The notes beneath the pieces are model-generated. The model was not told where the DNA came from, did not search any database, and worked only from the letters and a program-made list of their open reading frames with translations. A program made the position numbers and the translations under genes. Below, in pieces: positions 17,130 to 25,594 of a stretch of DNA of 50,090 nucleotides. The stretch spans positions 1-50,090 of the forward strand of contig JAFZIQ010000133.1 of the NCBI GenBank assembly GCA_017554285.1. The letters run 5' to 3'. How positions within the stretch are numbered: position 1 is the first letter of the stretch; each line of letters opens with the position of its first letter. This stretch comes from Selenomonadaceae bacterium (GTDB lineage Bacteria; Bacillota; Negativicutes; Selenomonadales; Selenomonadaceae).

Positions 17130-17556
17130 CATTCCCCATGCCTAAAGGCAGGGGATTCATGAGAAGTTTGAACTCTGTAGAGGCTAGTCCTTATTCGCTA
17201 GCGTGCGCCCTTATTCTCACAGGCTGTGCCAAACAACCACTACACTGTCACCTTTCGGCTTCAGCTTACTTTTAACTATTCCTACCGTCCTTTCGTAGTA
17301 TTTGCAAAACACTTCTTTACACCCGTCACGATTCACTCAGTCCGGCGAATTAATCGCTAAGTGTCGCGTTGCGGTGCGGGTTAGTGTACGGGGTGACCCC
17401 ACTCCTAAACGACTTCACTGTTTGCAAGACACGAGTCATTGTTCATTTTTTACACTATTTTTTTAGAGAGGAAGGCTAACCTCTTATTTACATTATAGTT
17501 GAAATATTTATCATAGTCAATGGCGGCTTATATCCCCACGAATAAATTCGTGTGTC
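17126..17556 (-). mobile_element. IS200/IS605-like element without a protein gene, possibly encoding an omega-RNA-like transcript
   Basis: This 430-base stretch has no credible gene. Read on the minus strand it ends in a hairpin, CCCCTGCC-TTTA-GGCATGGGG (17154-17134), followed by AATGTCAA, the layout seen at the right end of tnpB-carrying IS200/IS605 elements (TTTA loop, TCAA cleavage site). Upstream of this are further stem-loops (CACAGCCTGTG and others), as in TnpB guide-RNA scaffolds. The opposite end has the hairpin CACGAA-TTTA-TTCGTG at 17548-17533. A consensus promoter at 17492-17520 would transcribe the element towards the hairpin. Small frames such as MNNDSCLANSEVV are too short to be tnpB. 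It could be a tnpB deletion derivative or a mobilisable non-autonomous relative. Exact ends are inferred. Confidence 0.6.
17492..17520 (-). promoter_or_regulatory. Promoter inside the IS200/IS605-like element
   Basis: Minus strand: TTGACT (17520-17515), 17-base spacer, perfect TATAAT (17497-17492). No protein gene follows, so the product would be an untranslated RNA of roughly 360 bases running into the terminal hairpin at 17134-17154. Confidence 0.65.
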
Positions 17557-18192
17557 TTACGCCGCTTTCGATAAAATCAGTCCGACAGCGATTATTGCGA
17601 GTACTGCCGCCTCGACTAAGTTTAAAATTTGTCCGATGTCCTTCTTGCGAAGGATTAAATTTCTTACTCTCCCTGCGAAAATTGCCGTGACGGAAAAAAT
17701 TATCAATGCCTGCGCGGCGAACACGAAGCCTAAAAATAAAATCTGCAAGCTTGCGCTGTCGCTCGATAAGTCCACGAATTGTGGCAGGAACGCCAAGAAA
17801 AACAATAAGACTTTCGGATTGAGGACATTCATTAACACGCCGCGTTTATAAAGAGAAGTCAAAGATTTTTTCGCTATCGTTTTTGACAGCGAAATTTTTT
17901 TGCCTTCCCGCGCAGATTTGAAGGCTCCGAACGCCAAAAATAATAAATATGCCGCGCCGAAAATTTTTAACAGAAGCATTGCCGTTGCCGACGATTTTAT
18001 CAGTGCCGCCACGCCGACCATTACAAGCGTTGTGTGAAAGACTATTCCGCTTATCAGTCCGCAAGCCAAAATTATTCCGCTCCTTGCGCCGTCAGCCAAA
18101 CTTTTCGTCAGCAAATATAAAATATCCGGACCGGGCGCGAGTGTTAAAAGTACGGATGCCGTTAAAAAGTATATGAACGTTTTATCTTCCAA
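17557..18192 (-). CDS. LysE/RhtB-family amino-acid exporter
   Basis: A six-helix inner-membrane exporter of the LysE superfamily that removes amino acids or similar metabolites. It has the family N-terminal signature FLTASVLLTLAPGPDILYLLTKSLADGARSG, the hydrophobic segments expected for six helices, and the internal VLMNVLNPKVLLFFLAFLPQF. I place the start at TTG 18192, 9 bases after GGAGG; the open frame extends to 18222 but without an SD. The substrate cannot be predicted. The stop TAA lies right at the left end of the IS200/IS605-like element, so any native terminator downstream has been displaced. Confidence 0.88.
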   Translation of the reverse strand: MEDKTFIYFLTASVLLTLAPGPDILYLLTKSLADGARSGIILACGLISGIVFHTTLVMVGVAALIKSSATAMLLLKIFGAAYLLFLAFGAFKSAREGKKISLSKTIAKKSLTSLYKRGVLMNVLNPKVLLFFLAFLPQFVDLSSDSASLQILFLGFVFAAQALIIFSVTAIFAGRVRNLILRKKDIGQILNLVEAAVLAIIAVGLILSKAA

Positions 18193-18229
18193 AATTAAAC
18201 ACCTCCGCGCAGATTTTAGCACAAAAAAA

Positions 18230-18253
18230 ATCCCCTGCGAATTTGCAAGGGAT
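18230..18253 (-). terminator. Terminator of the flagellar operon
   Basis: After flhA, on the minus strand, ATCCCTTGC / GCAGGGGAT with loop AAATTC is followed by TTTTTTTT. It closes the flbD-flhA operon just upstream of the LysE-type gene. Confidence 0.85.
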
Positions 18254-18263
18254 AATTTTTTTA

Positions 18264-20354
18264 TCAGAGTCTGACGACGCCGAGAATTTGAATCTCAACA
18301 GATTGGTCGATTTCGGCGTGCGAAACAATTACCAAACCTTGAATCGAACGTTCGACGAGCTTGCGGAAATAGAGACGCACGGCGGGGCTTGTCAATATGA
18401 TTGCAGGATAACCTTGATTGCCGAGCTTTTCGACTTCGTTTGTTACGGAAGTAATGACTCGGCGCATGGTATCGGGGTCGAGACTGACGTAAGAGCCGTG
18501 ATCCGTCCTTTGAACCGCTCCGATAATCCGATTTTCCAATGCGGGGTCGAGCGTGACGCAAGCCAACGAATTTGAACCTTGAGTAACTTGTTGAGTAATT
18601 TGTCTTGCCATTGCATGACGAACATATTCCGTTAAAATTTCGGGGTCTTTGGTAGCGCGAGCGTAATCGGCGAGCACTTCCATAATCGTTGCCATATCGC
18701 GGATTGAAACTCTTTCGCTGAGTAAATTCGACAAGACTTTTTGAATTTCGCCGACGCCCAAAAGTTCGGGAACAACTTCATCAACCAGCGAACGATTAGT
18801 TTTGGCAAGGTTATCAATAAGATTCTGCGCCTCTTGACGACCGAGAATTTCTGCGGCATGTTGCTTAATCAGCTCGGTTAAATGCGTCGCCAAAACCGAA
18901 ACCGCATCAACGACCGTATAACCGTTAAGTTCTGCGCGTTCGCGGTCACTTTCGGGAATCCAAATCGCGGGCAATCCGAACGCAGGTTCAACCGTCTCGA
19001 TACCGGGGATTTCTTCAAAAACCGTGCCGGAGTTCATCGCCAAGAAGTGGTCAAGCATTAATTCGCCGCGAGCAATTTCCATGCCCTTAAGCTTGATAAT
19101 GTAAGCACTAGGCTTAATCTGAATGTTATCGCGAATTCTTATCGTGGGAACGACCAAACCGAGTTCAAGGGCGCATTGCCGCCTTATCATAACAATACGG
19201 TCGAGCAAGTCGCCGCCTTGTCCTGTATCGACAAGCGGAATCAATGAATAACCGATTTCCAATTCCATAGGGTCGACTTGCAGGAGCGAAATGATATTTT
19301 CGGGGCGAGTCGCCGCCGATTTTTCTTTTGATTGTTGCTGTTCTTCTTTTGCCTCTTCAGTGACGGCAGTTTTCTTGTGCAGACTGTAGCCGATAAAACC
19401 GCAGACAACCGCCAGCGATGCAAACGGCAAACCGGGTAAACCGGGAACGATTGACAACATAAGCAAAACGCCCGTATTGATGAAAAAAATTCTTTCGTTG
19501 TTGAAAAGTTGCTTAACAATGTCACTGCCCAAATTGCCTTCGGACGCGGCGCGAGTAACGATAATACCTGTGGCAGTCGAAATCAACAGCGCGGGAATCT
19601 GACTTACGAGACCTTCACCGACCGTCAACAGCGTATAAGTTTGCAGAGCCTCAACCGCCGCCATATCCTTTTGAGCCATGCCGATAATAAAGCCGCCGCC
19701 GATATTGATTAACATAATGACAATCGCGGCAATCGCGTCGCCCTTGACGAACTTCGAGGCACCGTCCATAGCTCCGAAGAAGTCCGCCTCGCGTTGAATC
19801 TTTGAACGACGAACTTTAGCTTCTTCATCGGTAATCGCGCCTTGATTCAAGTCGGCGTCGATAGCCATTTGCTTACCGGGCATAGCGTCCAACGTGAAAC
19901 GCGCAGAAACTTCAGCGACGCGCTCGGAACCTTTGGTTATGACGATAAAATTGATGATAACCAAAATGATAAACATGATAAAGCCGACGACGGGATTGCC
20001 TCCGACGACAAAATTGCCAAATGCCGTAATGACTTCGCCCGCATTGGCATTAATCAAAATCAGTCGAGTTGCGGAAATGTTCAGAGCCAATCGGAAAAGC
20101 GTCGTCACCAGCAACAAGGACGGGAAGACCGATAAATCCAATGCCTCCTCGTTGTAAATCGCGCTCATTATGACGACAAGGGCGATTGTGATATTAAGAC
20201 AAATAAGCATGTCCAAAAGCGCGGTCGGCAACGGGATAATCATCATGATAACAATCATGACGAGCGTCACCGCAATTATAACGTCGCTGTACTTTTGGAT
20301 AAGCGAGCCTAATGTTCGAGGTTCGCCTTCCAATAAATCTGCGGGGGCTGCCAT
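18264..20354 (-). CDS. flhA: Flagellar export apparatus protein FlhA
   Basis: FlhA is the large export-gate protein of the flagellar type III system. The first ~330 residues hold about eight membrane helices, including the conserved FHIPEP-family block FVVGGNPVVGFIMFIILVIINFIVITKGSERVAEVSARFTLDAMPGKQMAIDADLN. The C-terminal half is the cytosolic nonamer-ring domain. At 696 residues it has normal length. The ATG at 20354 follows AAAGGAGAG, 19 bases after flhB. It is the last gene before the terminator at 18230-18253; flhF and flhG do not follow here as they do in many Firmicutes. Confidence 0.96.
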   Translation of the reverse strand: MAAPADLLEGEPRTLGSLIQKYSDVIIAVTLVMIVIMMIIPLPTALLDMLICLNITIALVVIMSAIYNEEALDLSVFPSLLLVTTLFRLALNISATRLILINANAGEVITAFGNFVVGGNPVVGFIMFIILVIINFIVITKGSERVAEVSARFTLDAMPGKQMAIDADLNQGAITDEEAKVRRSKIQREADFFGAMDGASKFVKGDAIAAIVIMLINIGGGFIIGMAQKDMAAVEALQTYTLLTVGEGLVSQIPALLISTATGIIVTRAASEGNLGSDIVKQLFNNERIFFINTGVLLMLSIVPGLPGLPFASLAVVCGFIGYSLHKKTAVTEEAKEEQQQSKEKSAATRPENIISLLQVDPMELEIGYSLIPLVDTGQGGDLLDRIVMIRRQCALELGLVVPTIRIRDNIQIKPSAYIIKLKGMEIARGELMLDHFLAMNSGTVFEEIPGIETVEPAFGLPAIWIPESDRERAELNGYTVVDAVSVLATHLTELIKQHAAEILGRQEAQNLIDNLAKTNRSLVDEVVPELLGVGEIQKVLSNLLSERVSIRDMATIMEVLADYARATKDPEILTEYVRHAMARQITQQVTQGSNSLACVTLDPALENRIIGAVQRTDHGSYVSLDPDTMRRVITSVTNEVEKLGNQGYPAIILTSPAVRLYFRKLVERSIQGLVIVSHAEIDQSVEIQILGVVRL

Positions 20355-20373
20355 TTAAATTTCTCTCCTTTTG

Positions 20374-21516
20374 TTAAGTTGCTCGACGATGCTTGATTCT
20401 GTATACATAGGCGAGAATTTCCGCCACTGCTTGATACAATTCGGCGGGCACCATGCCTCCGACTTCAACCGCCTCATAAAGTGCACGTGCCACCGGTTTA
20501 TTTTCAACAATCAATATGTAATGTTCTCTTGCGATTTCCTTAATCCTTTCCGCGACGCGGTCTTGTCCTTTGGCTATGACGACGGGCGCAATCATGCCTT
20601 TTTTATAGCTCAGCGCAACCGCCAAATGCGTCGGGTTCGTGACAATAACGTCTGCCTTCGGGACTTCGCTCATCATGCGTTGCATTGCCATTTGACGCTG
20701 TTTCTGCTTGATTCGGCTTTTAATCTGCGGGTCGCCTTCCATTTGTTTAAATTCGTCCTTGACTTCCTGCTTGCTCATCATCAAATCCTGCGTCGTTTGC
20801 CATTTTTGATAAACGTAGTCCGCCGCCGCCATTACCATTATAACACCTACAACTTGAAATGCCATTGTAAAAATTACGTCCGCCGCCGTCGCCAAAGAGT
20901 GCGGCAAATCGAAGAAGATAAATTGCGGCACGAGCGGAATTTGGTCTTTCAGATAAAGATATAGGAAATAGCCGATAACAATTATCTTGAAAATCGATTT
21001 GCACAGCTCGACTATCGACCGCTTTGAAAAAATTCGTCCGAAACCGTTTATCGGATTGAGATTCTCCAATTTCGGCTCCAATTTCTCCGTTGAAACTACC
21101 AGCCCGACTTGGAAAATATTTATTGCCATTCCGACGATTAGGATTGCAAACATCACCGGCATAACTGTTTTCGCCAACAGAATCATAATTCCTATAAACA
21201 ATTCCGTAATTCCTTCGGTCGTCATGTTGCGGGAAATATTCGAGTAAAGATAAATCGTGTACTCGGCAATATTCCCGTAAATAAATTCCCAAAGAATCCT
21301 CAGTATCAGAAAGCCGATTAAAAGTACAAATGCCGTATTGAGTTCTTGGCTTCGAGCGACTTGACCTTTTTTGCGAGCGTCTTCGCGCTTTTTGGAAGTC
21401 GGCTCCTCAGTTTTTTCGCCGTCAAAGCGTTGCAGGTCAAATACAAAATCTGTAAATATATCCTCCTCAAGGCGCGAGGGCTTTGAGTGCAATGGAAATA
21501 TTTGCATACATTTCAT
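20374..21516 (-). CDS. flhB: Flagellar export switch protein FlhB
   Basis: FlhB sets the substrate-specificity switch of the flagellar export machine. The protein has the typical GEKTEEPTSKKREDARKKGQVARS start, four membrane helices, and the cytosolic domain with the autocleavage motif NPTH (in VTNPTHLAVALSYKKG). The N-terminus is uncertain. A strong SD, GAGGAGG at about 21470, comes straight after the fliR stop, but no in-frame ATG, GTG or TTG follows at the right distance before FDLQRFDGEKTEE. The nearest in-frame starts are ATG 21516 and ATG 21507, inside fliR, giving a 50-base overlap. I give the longest frame; the real protein probably starts about 25 residues later. Confidence 0.9.
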   Translation of the reverse strand: MKCMQIFPLHSKPSRLEEDIFTDFVFDLQRFDGEKTEEPTSKKREDARKKGQVARSQELNTAFVLLIGFLILRILWEFIYGNIAEYTIYLYSNISRNMTTEGITELFIGIMILLAKTVMPVMFAILIVGMAINIFQVGLVVSTEKLEPKLENLNPINGFGRIFSKRSIVELCKSIFKIIVIGYFLYLYLKDQIPLVPQFIFFDLPHSLATAADVIFTMAFQVVGVIMVMAAADYVYQKWQTTQDLMMSKQEVKDEFKQMEGDPQIKSRIKQKQRQMAMQRMMSEVPKADVIVTNPTHLAVALSYKKGMIAPVVIAKGQDRVAERIKEIAREHYILIVENKPVARALYEAVEVGGMVPAELYQAVAEILAYVYRIKHRRAT

Positions 21517-22261
21517 TAAAAATCACGTCCAAGAAGAGAATATAAAATGGCAAAATCATTGATACTATCGTCATACCAATCATCAACTGCATCGGAATGC
21601 CGACGACGAAAATATTCATCTGCGGCATTGTTCGGGCTAAAATTCCCAAGCCGACGTTCGTCATCAAAATTGCAAAAGTTACGGGCATGGCGATTTTCAT
21701 TCCGTTCATCCAAATTCCCGCCGTCAAATCCGTAATGAGTTCGGGAAGTGACGTATTCCAAACCATTGAATCAAGCGGAATAATTCTTAAACTCTCCGTC
21801 AATGCCGAAAGAATTACATGATGTCCGTTCGTCGCCACAAAATAAATTATCGTCAAGTTGTAAAGGAATGTGCCGACAAGACCTGTCTGTTGCATAGTAG
21901 TCGGATCCATCATTTGCACGACCGCGAAACCGATTTGCATATCCATAATTTTGCCCGCCGTGTTTATCGCCGTCAGCGCGATATAGGCGACCAATCCGAT
22001 AAGCCAGCCGATAAAAAGTTCCTTCGCAACTGTGAATGCAAACATTAAAACCGTTGCCGGCGCGTGAATCACATATTCTTTTAAGACAATCGGGAAAAGT
22101 ATCACGGCGACCATAACCGCTACGGCGGCTCTCAGTTTGTAGGGAATATTCATACTGCCCAAAAACGGCGAAATAAAAAAAATGCCGCTCGTTCGAGTAA
22201 GCACAAGTAAAAACGCCGCCACTTGCCCTTGAAATACGTCGTAAAAGTCAATTTCAGTCAA
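21467..22261 (-). CDS. fliR: Flagellar export protein FliR
   Basis: FliR is a core membrane part of the flagellar export gate, packed with FliP and FliQ. The 264 residues carry several hydrophobic helices, TRTSGIFFISPFLGSMNIPYKLR near the N-terminus, and the conserved MDMQIGFAVVQMMDP. The TTG start at 22261 follows GGGAGG. It lies 30 bases after fliQ, and its 3' end overlaps the longest reading of flhB. Confidence 0.95.
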   Translation of the reverse strand: MTEIDFYDVFQGQVAAFLLVLTRTSGIFFISPFLGSMNIPYKLRAAVAVMVAVILFPIVLKEYVIHAPATVLMFAFTVAKELFIGWLIGLVAYIALTAINTAGKIMDMQIGFAVVQMMDPTTMQQTGLVGTFLYNLTIIYFVATNGHHVILSALTESLRIIPLDSMVWNTSLPELITDLTAGIWMNGMKIAMPVTFAILMTNVGLGILARTMPQMNIFVVGIPMQLMIGMTIVSMILPFYILFLDVIFNEMYANISIALKALAP

Positions 22262-22291
22262 ACTTTCGACCTCCCGGCAAGATGAGAGTAC

Positions 22292-22561
22292 TCAGCCGAT
22301 TCGAGACGGCAAATTAATAAATATTCCCGAAAAAAATTCAACCATAATTCTGAGCATCCAAGGTCCGAAAATCAAAATCGCCACGAAAACCGCTATAATC
22401 TTCGGGATAAAAGCCAAAGTCTGTTCTTGAATCGAAGTTGTTGCTTGAAAGACGCTGACAGCCAAGCCGACAGCCAAGCCTAAACCTAACATTGGCGCGG
22501 AGACGATTAGGACAATCATTAAAGCTTCTTGTCCGATTTGTATAACTAAATCACCTGACAT
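22292..22561 (-). CDS. fliQ: Flagellar export protein FliQ
   Basis: This 89-residue, two-helix protein is a gate subunit of the flagellar export apparatus. It shows the family pattern IGQEALMIVLIVSAPMLGLGLAVGLAVSVFQATTSIQEQTLAFIPKI, followed by a second hydrophobic helix. It lies 12 bases downstream of fliP in the conserved fliP-fliQ-fliR order. Confidence 0.96.
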   Translation of the reverse strand: MSGDLVIQIGQEALMIVLIVSAPMLGLGLAVGLAVSVFQATTSIQEQTLAFIPKIIAVFVAILIFGPWMLRIMVEFFSGIFINLPSRIG

Positions 22562-22573
22562 TTCGCACCCCCG

Positions 22574-23314
22574 CTATCGGAAACTCACTATTATCGAACG
22601 AATCAGCAAGTGCCAACCGTCTATCATTACGAATAATAAAATTTTGAACGGCAAAGAAATCATAACCGGCGGCAACATCATCATACCCATTGACATAAGC
22701 GTTGTTGCGACAATCATATCAATGACGATAAACGGCACGTATAACATAAAGCCGATTTGAAACGCCGTCTTAAGTTCGCTTATCATGAACGCAGGAATTA
22801 AAACAAAAGTTGAAACGTCCTCTTGAGATTCGGGGCGTTCGGCGTCCGATAAGTTTACGAACAATGCCAAATCCGATTCCCGCGTCTGCCGAAACATAAA
22901 TTCCCGCATCGGCTCAAGGACGTTGTCTATTGCCTCTTCCTGCGAAATTTGCCCCGCAAGATAAGGTTGCAAGCCGTTATCGTTTGCCTGCGACCAGTAA
23001 GGAGCCATTATATAAAACGTTAAAAATATTGCCAGCGAGACGACAACTTGATTCGGCGGAACGTTTTGAGTAGCAAGGGCATTTCTTAGGAACCCGATTA
23101 TCACGACGATTCGCACGAAAGAAGTTGTCATCATCAAAATTGCCGGTGCGATTGTTGCGAGCGTCAAAACGCCTATGACTTGCAAAGTTGAGGCGACTTG
23201 TTCGGGATTTTCAGCCGTGCCGATTTCTACGTTTACACTTGGGATAATCGGTGTCGCCTCCGCGAAATTCGTCAAAAATACGCCGACCGCGCAGATTAGA
23301 AAAAATCGTGTCAA
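22574..23314 (-). CDS. fliP: Flagellar export protein FliP
   Basis: FliP is the main pore-forming subunit of the flagellar export gate. The 246-residue product starts with a cleavable signal peptide, then has MTTSFVRIVVIIGFLRNALATQNVPPNQVVVSLAIFLTF and the C-terminal block MGMMMLPPVMISLPFKILLFVMIDGWHLL typical of the family. The start is TTG 23314, 5 bases after GAGGTAAC. It follows fliO by 6 bases. Confidence 0.96.
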   Translation of the reverse strand: MTRFFLICAVGVFLTNFAEATPIIPSVNVEIGTAENPEQVASTLQVIGVLTLATIAPAILMMTTSFVRIVVIIGFLRNALATQNVPPNQVVVSLAIFLTFYIMAPYWSQANDNGLQPYLAGQISQEEAIDNVLEPMREFMFRQTRESDLALFVNLSDAERPESQEDVSTFVLIPAFMISELKTAFQIGFMLYVPFIVIDMIVATTLMSMGMMMLPPVMISLPFKILLFVMIDGWHLLIRSIIVSFR

Positions 23315-23320
23315 TTTCTG

Positions 23321-23830
23321 TTACCTCTTCTTGAACAGAGGAATTTTCCTTACCAAATCCGACAGCGTGCCGAATTCTTGCGAAAACATATCGCCCTGAG
23401 CAATGGATTGCGCGTGCAAATGTTCGATTAAATTTTTGTCGGTTATCTCGCCCAAAAGATTTATGTTGTGGTCGGTTACACCTAACAAAAATACTCTGCC
23501 GGCCATTTCAACTGTACAGACAGAGCGATTAGGTCCCAATGGTAAATTTTCCAGAACTCTGCCGCCGCTTGCCGACATGCGCGCCGCGTTAAATCGTCCG
23601 CCGATAAATCTTGCGGCGAAATAAGCCATAACCAGCACGACGGCAAATACGGCGAATAAACTTAACAGATAAGCCAGCGTCGACCACCACGAAACTCCGG
23701 TAGGTCTCGGATCCGCTTCTTCATAGCCTTCCAAGTACCCGCCCGCAGCCTCCGCAACAGAGCCGCAAAAACAAATCAAACATAAAAACACGAACGCAAC
23801 AGGAATATAAAATTTTATTTTTTCAATCAT
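23321..23830 (-). CDS. fliO: Flagellar protein FliO (FliZ-type)
   Basis: FliO helps assemble the FliP ring of the export gate. The 169-residue product has an N-terminal signal sequence, a short acidic periplasmic part, one strong membrane helix (LAYLLSLFAVFAVVLVMAYFAARFIGG) and a cytosolic domain with GGRVLENLPLGPNRSVCTVEMAGRVFLLGVTDHNI, the conserved FliO core. Its position between cheY and fliP is the normal place for this gene in Firmicutes. The ATG overlaps the cheY stop by one base (TGATG). Confidence 0.9.
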   Translation of the reverse strand: MIEKIKFYIPVAFVFLCLICFCGSVAEAAGGYLEGYEEADPRPTGVSWWSTLAYLLSLFAVFAVVLVMAYFAARFIGGRFNAARMSASGGRVLENLPLGPNRSVCTVEMAGRVFLLGVTDHNINLLGEITDKNLIEHLHAQSIAQGDMFSQEFGTLSDLVRKIPLFKKR

Positions 23831-24192
23831 CAGCCTACGGCTTTGCGAACTGCTTCGAGCACACGGTCTGCTTGGAAGGGTTTAACGATAAAGTCGCGTG
23901 CGCCCGCCTGTATTGCCTCTATAACCATTGCTTGTTGTCCCATTGCACTGCACATGACAATTTTAGCTTTGGGGTCGATTTTCTTGATTGCCTTGACTGC
24001 GGAAATTCCGTCCATTTCGGGCATTGTAATATCCATAGTTACCAAGTCGGGGCGCAGTTCATTAAATTTTTCAACCGCTTTCATGCCGTTTTCGGCTTCG
24101 CCGACGACTTCATAACCGTTTTTGGAAAGAATATCCTTAACCATCATTCTCATGAAAGCCGCATCGTCGACGACCAAAACTCGTACTGCCAT
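23830..24192 (-). CDS. cheY: Chemotaxis response regulator CheY
   Basis: CheY is the single-domain regulator that binds the flagellar switch when phosphorylated. The 120 residues are one receiver domain with the acid pocket D9/D10, the phosphorylation site D54 (in TMDITMPEMDG), S82 and K104 (in IVKPF). There is no output domain. It sits between fliY and fliO, the usual place in Firmicute flagellar operons. A strong promoter at 24260-24288 lies in the 133-base gap upstream, so cheY and the genes after it may be transcribed separately from fliM-fliY. Confidence 0.96.
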   Translation of the reverse strand: MAVRVLVVDDAAFMRMMVKDILSKNGYEVVGEAENGMKAVEKFNELRPDLVTMDITMPEMDGISAVKAIKKIDPKAKIVMCSAMGQQAMVIEAIQAGARDFIVKPFQADRVLEAVRKAVG

Positions 24193-24259
24193 AATTCATC
24201 TCTCCCGTTTAAAGATTTAAGTTTTATTTCAATCGCATTACTACATGTTTTTTACAGTT

Positions 24260-24288
24260 ATTATAACCCACATTTTAATAATCGGCAA
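24260..24288 (-). promoter_or_regulatory. Internal promoter before cheY
   Basis: Minus strand: TTGCCG (24288-24283), 17-base spacer, perfect TATAAT (24265-24260), about 60 bases before the cheY ATG. It would drive cheY-fliO-fliP-fliQ-fliR-flhB-flhA. Confidence 0.65.
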
Positions 24289-24325
24289 GACTTGAAGGAA
24301 AGTTTACCGCGCTCAAAATTTTTAT

Positions 24326-25594
24326 TTACGAAAGGTGCGCGGCGCGTTCGGCGGGAGTCGCGATTTCGGTTATCCTCACGCCGAAATTTTCATCGATAAC
24401 AACGACTTCGCCCTTTGCCAAGAAGTGTCCGTTTACTTGAATTTCAACAGGCTCGCCCGCCAATTTGTCCAGCTCCACAATCGAACCGGTTGCCAAGTCG
24501 AGAATTTCTTTGATTGTCTTTTTCGTCCGTCCGAGTTCAACCGTCACTTGCAACGGCACGTCCAAAATCAACCCGATATTTCTTTCGTTGATTTGCACCG
24601 GCTCCATTGAAAGCGGCATAAACTGCGCTGGCGAAACCGGCATATTTGTTACAACGTTCGGTTGCATAGGTGAGCCGCCGTATCCGTAACCTTGAGGAGG
24701 ATAACCACCCTGTGGAGGATAACCGCCTTGCGGAGGATAATTTTGTTGCGGCGGCGGTGGAGGCGGCGGAGCTTGTTGTTGAGGTTGCGGTGCCGGAGTC
24801 GGAGCCGGTTGTTGCGGCGCGGGCGCAGGTGGCGGAGGCGGTGCTGCAGATGCGGCTTCTGATTCCGTCGTACTGTAATTCAACAGGGAATCAACCATTT
24901 CTTTGGCGACTTTAATCGAAAGAATTTGCATTATCTCACTGTCGATTAAGCCGTCAACTTCCATACGGAAGGCGGCGCGAACTACAGGCTCGGCATTTTT
25001 CGCCAAATTGGCAAGAACTTCTTCGTTGCCGAAATCAACCAGATTAACTTTAGGCGGCGAAATATCAATTTTCTTTCTGAACATGGACGACAAACTTGTC
25101 GCAACCGCGCCCATCATCTGATTCATAGCCTCGCCGACCGCGCTCATATGAAGTTCAGTCAGTTGTTGGTCGGGATTTGTGCCGTCACCGCCCATCATCA
25201 AATCTGCGATAACAGCGGCGTCCGTCGCTTGAATTGCGAAGACGTTATTGCCGTCAATGCCGATTGTATACGCAACTTCGACGACCAAATAGGGCAACGG
25301 ATAATGTTGCTGAATGACATTCATCGGCGCGATGGAAACATTGGGCGTTGTGATATTAACCTTATGTCCCAGCAACGTCGACAAAGTAGTTGCCGCAGAG
25401 CCCATTGAAATATTTCCTATTTCGCCGAGCGCGTCTTTTTCCATTGGCGACAACAAATCGTCCATATTTTCTGTTTCGTCGGTCGGAGCGTCTTCACTCG
25501 GCGGCGCATCATCATTTGAATCGCCGCCGGCTCCCGCTAACAGGGCATCAATTTCGGCTTGTGATAAATCACTCATCATTGCCATCAGTCGCAT
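24326..25594 (-). CDS. fliY: Flagellar switch protein FliY (CheC-FliN type)
   Basis: FliY is the Firmicute version of FliN, a switch-ring protein that also has CheY-P phosphatase domains. At the N-terminus, LSQAEIDALLAG is the FliM-like CheY-binding peptide. Then comes a CheC-like phosphatase part with LSPMEKDALGEIGNISMGSAATTLSTLL and a second copy at ELHMSAVGEAMNQMMGAVATSL. A long Pro/Gln/Gly-rich linker (about residues 246-305) follows, and the C-terminal SpoA domain has LDVPLQVTVELGRTKKTIKEIL. Several starts lie close together (ATG 25594, 25585 and later); AAGGAG is very close to the first. The gene overlaps the end of fliM by 26 bases. Confidence 0.93.
   Translation of the reverse strand: MRLMAMMSDLSQAEIDALLAGAGGDSNDDAPPSEDAPTDETENMDDLLSPMEKDALGEIGNISMGSAATTLSTLLGHKVNITTPNVSIAPMNVIQQHYPLPYLVVEVAYTIGIDGNNVFAIQATDAAVIADLMMGGDGTNPDQQLTELHMSAVGEAMNQMMGAVATSLSSMFRKKIDISPPKVNLVDFGNEEVLANLAKNAEPVVRAAFRMEVDGLIDSEIMQILSIKVAKEMVDSLLNYSTTESEAASAAPPPPPAPAPQQPAPTPAPQPQQQAPPPPPPPQQNYPPQGGYPPQGGYPPQGYGYGGSPMQPNVVTNMPVSPAQFMPLSMEPVQINERNIGLILDVPLQVTVELGRTKKTIKEILDLATGSIVELDKLAGEPVEIQVNGHFLAKGEVVVIDENFGVRITEIATPAERAAHLS

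Noticed and set aside
17150..17460. A degraded tnpB gene in the IS200/IS605-like element
   Set aside because: On the minus strand I find only short frames with several stops and no recognisable TnpB motif such as the zinc finger; a deletion derivative is possible but cannot be shown.
20371..20964. Long plus-strand reading frame (197 codons) opposite flhB
   Set aside because: It lies wholly antisense to a well-conserved gene, has no SD, and its His/Arg/Asn-rich composition is what the reverse of flhB codons gives.
24670..24915. Acidic, Val/Ala/Glu-rich plus-strand frame
   Set aside because: It is the reverse of the Pro/Gln-rich linker of FliY and has no start signals.
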